Shown: in pieces, positions 14,190 to 17,927 of the stretch
Layout of the letters: each line of letters begins with the position of its first letter
Numbering within the stretch: position 1 is the stretch's first letter
Assembly: GCA_045536045.1 (NCBI GenBank)
Contig: JAZSMU010000020.1
Span: forward strand, 1-17,927
Length of the DNA: 17,927 nt
DNA from: RGIG1918 sp045536045
GTDB lineage: Bacteria > Cyanobacteriota > Vampirovibrionia > Gastranaerophilales > Gastranaerophilaceae
Direction: 5' to 3'
Made by a program: the position numbers and the translations under genes
Notes under the pieces: generated by a model
What the model was told of the DNA's origin: nothing
The model's database searches: none
The model's input: only the letters and a program-made list of their open reading frames with translations

Positions 14190-14218
14190 ATTTTACTATC
14201 TTTTGAAATTTATTGCAA
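14190..14218 (-). promoter_or_regulatory. Promoter of the sigma-malQ operon
   Basis: On the minus strand TTGCAA (14218-14213) lies 17 bases from TAAAAT (14195-14190). The hexamers and spacing are identical to the promoter at 5864-5892. The leader would be about 20-25 bases. Confidence 0.6.
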
Positions 14219-14264
14219 ACAATTTGAGGTAAATGGTTGAGAAAATTGATTAGATAAAAGAATA

Positions 14265-14293
14265 TTGACATTTTTCAGTATGCTTGCTAGGAT
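14265..14293 (+). promoter_or_regulatory. Promoter of the tRNA gene
   Basis: A perfect TTGACA (14265-14270) lies 17 bases from TAGGAT (14288-14293), which has an extended -10 element (TGC just before). Transcription would start about 10 bases ahead of the tRNA. Confidence 0.7.
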
Positions 14294-14309
14294 TTAGCTA
14301 TAGTGTCAC

Positions 14310-14384
14310 GGGCCTGTGGCGCAGCGGTAGCGCAGAGGACTCATAATCCTTTGGTCGCGGGTTCGAATCCCTCCGGGCCCACCA
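14310..14384 (+). tRNA. tRNA with CAU anticodon (Ile2 or elongator Met)
   Basis: The cloverleaf folds cleanly. The acceptor is 14310-14316 with 14374-14380, the D-stem GCGC/GCGC (14319-14322, 14330-14333), the anticodon stem 14335-14339 with 14347-14351, and the T-stem 14357-14361 with 14369-14373. The discriminator is A and CCA is encoded (14382-14384). The anticodon loop CUCAUAA carries CAU (14342-14344). G1-C72 pairing and the absence of three G-C pairs in the anticodon stem exclude the initiator. C4-G69 and C5-G68, plus similarity to E. coli ileX, favour tRNA-Ile2, whose C34 TilS changes to lysidine. Elongator Met is the alternative. The T-stem has one C-U mismatch (14358/14372). Confidence 0.93.
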
Positions 14385-14388
14385 CTTT

Positions 14389-14417
14389 AAAAGAGAGTAG
14401 AAATGCTCTCTTTTTTA
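14389..14417 (+). terminator. Terminator of the tRNA gene
   Basis: A perfect 9-bp stem (14389-14397 with 14406-14414, 8-base loop) ends in six T (14411-14416). It starts 4 bases after the CCA end. Confidence 0.88.
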
Positions 14418-14458
14418 TTGCCCGTTCGGGATTCTCCCCAAGGGTTCTTCCTTATGAA

Positions 14459-15349
14459 TTACTTATAAAATTCAGTTTTTTTAAACCTAAAATAAAAATT
14501 AATCACAGAATTATTGTCGGCGTCTTCGCCAATTGCGAAGCCATCACAATAAATTTCTTGATGTAAATTGTTCCATTCTTGGATAATTTTTAGTTTTTTT
14601 TGTAATTCTTGGTTATCGGAATATGTTTTAATCAAACCTTCATACACTTCTTCTGCCCTATGAAGATATATTTTGTGTTTTTTTGAACCAAATTCAGTAT
14701 AATCAATGCCTTCCATCCACAAATCTGCAGAACAATTTTTAATTATCTTTTTAGCTATTGGTAATATTTTTTTAAAACCGTCAACGCCACTATTTTCAAT
14801 AAAATTAATATAATATTCATTATTTAAAATTTTTGTATCATAAGAATACACACGGTTAAGCCAATGACATTTCAATGTTTTGCCACCATCAAGCAAAGCA
14901 ACGAAATAAAAAGAACGATAGTCCCTATCTTCCATATCAGTTGCTTTCATTTTAGAAAGTTCTAATATTTCTTTTTCATATTTTTTATAAAATGAACAAT
15001 TTTCTTTTAAATATGAAAACAGCAATTCCATTTTTCCATTTGTCTGGTTTGCCAAACCTACATCATACCTTGAACAATCTGTGTGACTTTTGTCATGAAC
15101 TACTGTTAAAAAATTCATTAAATTATTTTTTATAAGAAATTCTATTAAATGATTTTTCTCAGATTTTAAATATAATTCTTGGCTATATTTATTTTTATAA
15201 TAAATTTTAAACGCAAAATCTTTGTTTGAATCTGATGAAATATTTATTCCAAAATAATCCAAGTTGTCAATTTTTATATTTCCTAATATCACACTTGAAA
15301 ATGTTTGTTTAATTTTGTTATCTATTATATTTTCTTCAGAATAAAACAT
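14459..15349 (-). CDS. Unknown 296-residue AT-rich-coded protein
   Basis: I do not recognise this protein. It is rich in Asn, Lys, Ile, Tyr and Phe, and no transmembrane helix or metal motif is obvious. Distinct segments include SRYDVGLANQTNGKMEL, DGGKTLKCHWLNRVYSYD and CDGFAIGEDADNNS near the C-terminus, the last two looking like fold-defining blocks. I prefer the ATG at 15347-15349. A promoter-like extended -10 (15374-15379) lies inside the longer frame, and the 23-residue extension from an ATG at 15418 has no ribosome site. The chosen start has only a weak GTGAG. Its place between a tRNA and a surface-sugar cluster suggests accessory DNA. No function is offered. Confidence 0.7.
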   Translation of the reverse strand: MFYSEENIIDNKIKQTFSSVILGNIKIDNLDYFGINISSDSNKDFAFKIYYKNKYSQELYLKSEKNHLIEFLIKNNLMNFLTVVHDKSHTDCSRYDVGLANQTNGKMELLFSYLKENCSFYKKYEKEILELSKMKATDMEDRDYRSFYFVALLDGGKTLKCHWLNRVYSYDTKILNNEYYINFIENSGVDGFKKILPIAKKIIKNCSADLWMEGIDYTEFGSKKHKIYLHRAEEVYEGLIKTYSDNQELQKKLKIIQEWNNLHQEIYCDGFAIGEDADNNSVINFYFRFKKTEFYK

Positions 15350-15373
15350 TTTAAAACTCACAACAACAAGCAA

Positions 15374-15382
15374 ATAGTAGCA
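15374..15382 (-). promoter_or_regulatory. Possible extended -10 promoter of the 296-residue gene
   Basis: On the minus strand TGC is followed by TACTAT (15382 down to 15374), an extended -10 form. No good -35 is present. The start of transcription would be about 18 bases before ATG 15349. Confidence 0.3.
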
Positions 15383-15440
15383 TATTTTTTGAAAATTAAA
15401 AATAACATTATTTAACAAATAAGAAAAAGATTTTTATTTA

Positions 15441-15449
15441 TGCTATCAT
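15441..15449 (+). promoter_or_regulatory. Possible extended -10 promoter of the surface-sugar cluster
   Basis: TGC directly before TATCAT gives an extended -10 element without a clear -35. It would start the transcript near 15456, just ahead of an imperfect hairpin (15459-15467 with 15477-15484) and the AAGAGG ribosome site. Confidence 0.35.
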
Positions 15450-15497
15450 ATAGCCTATGGTTTAAAAATTGTTCAGTTTTAACCAAAAGAGGCTTTT

Positions 15498-15899
15498 ATG
15501 AATTATAAAATGATAGATATGAAAGTGTTTGGAGATGATAGAGGGCATTTAATTTCTATTGAAAAAAATTGCAACTGCCCATTTGAAGTTAAAAGGTCTT
15601 TCTACATTTTTGACACAAAACCTGGAATTGCCAGAGGACAGCACGCAAACAGGGATTCTGAATTTTTATTAATTCCAATTAACGGAAGTTGCAAAGTCAA
15701 AATTGATGACGGCAAAGGAAATGTTGACATTGTTGACCTAAATAGCCCAAAACAAGCACTATATTTAAACAAAATGGTTTGGAAAGAAATGTACGATTTT
15801 TCCTATAATGCAATTTTGCTTGTTTTAACAAACACAAACTATAACGAAAAAGAATATATTAGAGATTATGACGAATTTGTTGCTGAGGTAAATAAATGA
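15498..15899 (+). CDS. dTDP-4-keto-6-deoxyglucose 3,4-ketoisomerase (FdtA/QdtA family, WxcM-like)
   Basis: A 133-residue single-domain cupin of the FdtA/QdtA/WxcM family. These enzymes move the keto group of dTDP-4-keto-6-deoxyglucose from C4 to C3, giving the galacto (FdtA) or gluco (QdtA) product. DDRGHLISIE (13-22), SFYIFDTKPGIARGQHA (34-50) and VWKEMYDFS are family blocks. His49 of the catalytic pair is kept, but the position of the second His (51) is Asn. I recall this HANR..EF form in many homologues, so it is probably a subfamily rather than damage. The ATG has AAGAGG upstream. The stop overlaps the next start (ATGA). The C4 configuration of the product cannot be told. Confidence 0.88.
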   Translation: MNYKMIDMKVFGDDRGHLISIEKNCNCPFEVKRSFYIFDTKPGIARGQHANRDSEFLLIPINGSCKVKIDDGKGNVDIVDLNSPKQALYLNKMVWKEMYDFSYNAILLVLTNTNYNEKEYIRDYDEFVAEVNK

Positions 15900-16345
15900 T
15901 CCATCATTTATCAGATGTTCAAAGCAAAAATATTGGAAACAACACAAATATTTGGCAATTTTGCGTTGTTTTACCTGAGGCAAAAATTGGAGATAATTGT
16001 AATATTTGCTCCCATTGTTTTATAGAAAATGATGTTCAAATTGGGGACAATGTAACAATTAAATGTGGAGTTCAGATTTGGGACGGAATAACCATTGAAG
16101 ACAATGTTTTCATAGGACCAAATGTTACATTCTGCAACGATAAATACCCACATTCAAAACAATATCCCAAAGAATTTGAAAAAACTGTTATCAAAAAAGG
16201 TGCTTCAATTGGAGCCAATGCAACAATTCTTCCAGGGATTACAATTGGCGAAGGTGCAATGATTGGTGCAGGCGCTGTTGTCATCAAGGATGTAGCACCA
16301 AATACTTGCTATATTACAAAAGAAAAACAACACAAGATTAATTAA
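15896..16345 (+). CDS. Hexapeptide N-acetyltransferase (FdtC/QdtC/WbpD type)
   Basis: A left-handed beta-helix acyltransferase of 149 residues. Repeats of the I-G-x-x form run through most of it: AKIGDNCNI, VQIGDNVTI, ITIEDNVFIGPNV, ASIGANATI, ITIGEGAMIGAGAVV. Homologues transfer acetyl from acetyl-CoA to the 3-amino group of a dTDP-3-amino-3,6-dideoxyhexose. In WxcM- and FdtD-type proteins ketoisomerase and acetyltransferase are fused. Here they are separate but translationally coupled by ATGA overlap. This gene, rather than the next acyltransferase, is the better N-acetyltransferase candidate because of its sequence type and coupling. Confidence 0.88.
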   Translation: MIHHLSDVQSKNIGNNTNIWQFCVVLPEAKIGDNCNICSHCFIENDVQIGDNVTIKCGVQIWDGITIEDNVFIGPNVTFCNDKYPHSKQYPKEFEKTVIKKGASIGANATILPGITIGEGAMIGAGAVVIKDVAPNTCYITKEKQHKIN

Positions 16346-16359
16346 TTTCAAGGAATGTC

Positions 16360-16902
16360 ATGTTTTTCAACAAAAACAAAAATTTAATGAAAAAATCTAC
16401 AATAAAGCCTAAAAATAAGGTGGATTTTAGACAAAAAACATTATTAATTGGCGATGGCGAAATTAATTTTGGCGAAGGTGTTGCTATCGGCTTTTTCCCA
16501 TCTCCATACTTTTTCTCAACTTACGCACATATTGAAGCAAGAGGGGAAAATTCAAAAATATTTATTGATGACAACACTATTATTAACAATAATTGTTGCA
16601 TAGTTTGTAATGCAACAGAAATAAAAATTGGCAAAAATTGCAGAATTGGAGCTAATTTTCAGTGTCTAGATTCAGATTTTCATGGGCTAGATGCCAAAAA
16701 TAGGGATAATCCAAATTCAGTTATAAGCAAACCAACAACAATTGGCGATAATGTTTTTATTGGGAATAATGTGATGGTTTTAAAGGGTGTTACAATAGGA
16801 AATAACTCTGTTATTGGGGGGGGGAGTGTTGTCTTAAAAGATATCCCCGAAAACACAATTGCAGGTGGCAACCCAGCAAAAGTTATAAAGCCAATTGAAT
16901 GA
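16360..16902 (+). CDS. Hexapeptide acyltransferase with a nine-G tract, probably phase-variable
   Basis: A 180-residue left-handed beta-helix acyltransferase of the maltose/galactoside O-acetyltransferase type. The N-terminal 60 residues are basic and lack repeats. DSDFHGLD (104-111) carries the likely catalytic His108. The repeats TTIGDNVFIGNNV and VTIGNNSVIGGGSVV and the family end NTIAGGNPAKVIKPI follow. It probably adds an O- or N-acyl group to the cluster's glycan. Codons 153-155 are GGG GGG GGG (16816-16824). Loss of one G gives a stop at 16835 after 158 residues. Gain of one G rewrites the last 24 residues. The ATG has AAGGA 5 bases upstream. Confidence 0.87.
   Translation: MFFNKNKNLMKKSTIKPKNKVDFRQKTLLIGDGEINFGEGVAIGFFPSPYFFSTYAHIEARGENSKIFIDDNTIINNNCCIVCNATEIKIGKNCRIGANFQCLDSDFHGLDAKNRDNPNSVISKPTTIGDNVFIGNNVMVLKGVTIGNNSVIGGGSVVLKDIPENTIAGGNPAKVIKPIE
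16816..16824 (+). repeat. Homopolymer of nine G within the acyltransferase gene
   Basis: Nine consecutive G encode Gly153-Gly155. No other G or C run in the window exceeds five, and the genome is strongly AT-rich. Tracts of this length are typical slipped-strand phase-variation sites in surface-glycan genes. Confidence 0.9.
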
Positions 16903-16922
16903 AGCAAGTTTGAGGGGAAAAG

Positions 16923-17927
16923 ATGATTAAATTTTTAGATTTACACAAAATAAATGAACGCTTTAGAGAAGAAATTGACAATAGAATTAAACAAGTTTTA
17001 GATTCTGGTTGGTATTTGTTAGGAGCCCAAGACAAAGAATTTGAAAAGAATTTTGCAAAATATTGTGGAGTTAAACATTGCATAGGCTGTGCCAATGGGC
17101 TAGACGCTTTAAATCTTATAATTAGAGCTTATGGATTTGGCGCTGGAGATGAAATAATAGTTCCTGCAAACACATACATAGCTTCAATTTTAGCAATTTC
17201 AGAAAATGGTTGCACTCCGGTTTTAGTTGAACCATCTATCACCACCTACAATATTAATCCAGACCTTATTGAAGAAAAAATTACAGACAAAACAAAAGCA
17301 ATTTTGGTTGTTCATCTTTATGGGCAAGCAGTTCAAATGGATAAAATTTTAGAATTAGCTAAAAAATATAATCTAAAAGTTATTGAAGATTCTGCTCAAG
17401 CACATGGAGCTATTTATAATGGCAAAAGAGTTGGAAATCTTGGAGATGCTAGTGGTTTTAGCTTTTATCCAGGCAAAAATTTGGGCTGTATGGGAGATGG
17501 CGGAGCAGTTACTACAAATGATGATGAATTAGCTGAAAAAATTAGAGCATTAAGAAACTATGGCTCTCATGTTAAATATAAAAATTTATTTAAGGGAGTT
17601 AATTCTAGGCTTGATGAAATTCAGGCAGGAATTTTAGATGTTAAACTTCCTCATCTTGATAAAGACAACTCAAGACGCAGAGAAATTGCAAAATATTATA
17701 GAGAAAATATTAAAAATGAAAAATTAATTTTGCCAAAAGCATATGACGAGAATGCCCATGTTTGGCATGTTTTTGCTATTCGCACAAAAAATAGAGATGA
17801 ATTTCAAAAATATTTAGCTGAAAATGATATTCAAACCCTAATTCATTACCCAACACCACCCCACAAACAAGAGGCATATAAAGAGTGGAATAATCTTTCT
17901 TATCCTATAACAGAAGAAATTCACGAA
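16923..17927 (+). CDS. DegT/DnrJ/EryC1 sugar aminotransferase (FdtB/QdtB type), partial
   Basis: A PLP-dependent aminotransferase that would put an amino group on C3 of a dTDP-3-keto-6-deoxyhexose, using glutamate. The window holds 335 codons and the gene continues past the end. Family blocks: FLDLHKIN at the start, GCANGLDAL (55-63), VPANTYIAS (80-88), IEDSAQAHGA (154-163, Asp156 contacts the PLP ring nitrogen) and FSFYPGKNLG (179-188) with PLP-binding Lys185. RALRNYGSHVKY and SRLDEIQAGIL follow. The ATG has GAGGGG 5 bases upstream. With the ketoisomerase and N-acetyltransferase it completes a Fuc3NAc/Qui3NAc-type route. Other DegT sugar products are possible. Confidence 0.92.
   Translation, partial: MIKFLDLHKINERFREEIDNRIKQVLDSGWYLLGAQDKEFEKNFAKYCGVKHCIGCANGLDALNLIIRAYGFGAGDEIIVPANTYIASILAISENGCTPVLVEPSITTYNINPDLIEEKITDKTKAILVVHLYGQAVQMDKILELAKKYNLKVIEDSAQAHGAIYNGKRVGNLGDASGFSFYPGKNLGCMGDGGAVTTNDDELAEKIRALRNYGSHVKYKNLFKGVNSRLDEIQAGILDVKLPHLDKDNSRRREIAKYYRENIKNEKLILPKAYDENAHVWHVFAIRTKNRDEFQKYLAENDIQTLIHYPTPPHKQEAYKEWNNLSYPITEEIHE

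Noticed and set aside
14303..14566. An 87-codon frame running through the tRNA and its terminator
   Set aside because: It is formed by the tRNA bases themselves. The cloverleaf and terminator explain the sequence.
1..17927. CRISPR arrays, insertion sequences, rRNA genes, toxin-antitoxin pairs
   Set aside because: No regularly spaced repeats, transposase motifs or rRNA sequence were seen. No small adjacent gene pair has recognisable toxin or antitoxin features.

Overview
The window looks like a stretch of chromosome from an AT-rich, flagellated, Gram-negative-type bacterium. My best guess is the non-photosynthetic Cyanobacteriota lineage (Vampirovibrionia/Melainabacteria, for example gut Gastranaerophilales). 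This is an inference from three things: flagellar fliM/fliN genes in a low-GC genome; an acyl-activating enzyme that reads like cyanobacterial/plastid acyl-ACP synthetases; and several small lineage-type proteins I cannot assign. No sequence search was run.

Layout. Positions 1-2706 hold a minus-strand small unknown gene facing a plus-strand flagellar switch operon: fliM, fliN and a CheY-like receiver, closed by a strong terminator. Positions 2687-5573 hold an unknown minus-strand gene, a receiver/HD-GYP protein (probable c-di-GMP phosphodiesterase), a single-cluster ferredoxin, a small unknown protein and a four-CxxC zinc-ribbon protein. The only gene-free stretch over 300 bases (5574-5907) contains an orphan terminator hairpin that could end a small RNA. 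Positions 5923-9002 hold a long AMP-forming acyl-activating enzyme, a 238-residue unknown protein and HU. Positions 9110-14160 form one tight minus-strand operon read in the order sigma factor (FliA/group-3 type), 4-alpha-glucanotransferase, exported metallophosphoesterase, MBL-fold hydrolase and exported TPR protein. A CAU-anticodon tRNA (14310-14384) with its own promoter and terminator marks a boundary. After it come an unknown AT-rich gene and, on the plus strand, a surface-sugar cluster. That cluster holds a dTDP-4-keto-6-deoxyglucose 3,4-ketoisomerase, two hexapeptide acyltransferases and a DegT-family aminotransferase that runs off the window, consistent with making a 3-acetamido-3,6-dideoxyhexose (Fuc3NAc/Qui3NAc type).

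Regulation seen in the sequence. Several sigma-70-type promoters share a TTGC-like -35 box 17 bases from the -10 box. Two sites instead match the flagellar sigma-28 pattern (TAAAGTTY, 11-12 bases, GCCGTA). They lie upstream of the 128-residue unknown protein and of the HD-GYP gene, so these may be FliA-regulon members, and a FliA-like sigma gene is in the same window. One of the surface-sugar acyltransferase genes carries an uninterrupted run of nine G, a likely phase-variation switch. No CRISPR array, insertion sequence or rRNA was seen.
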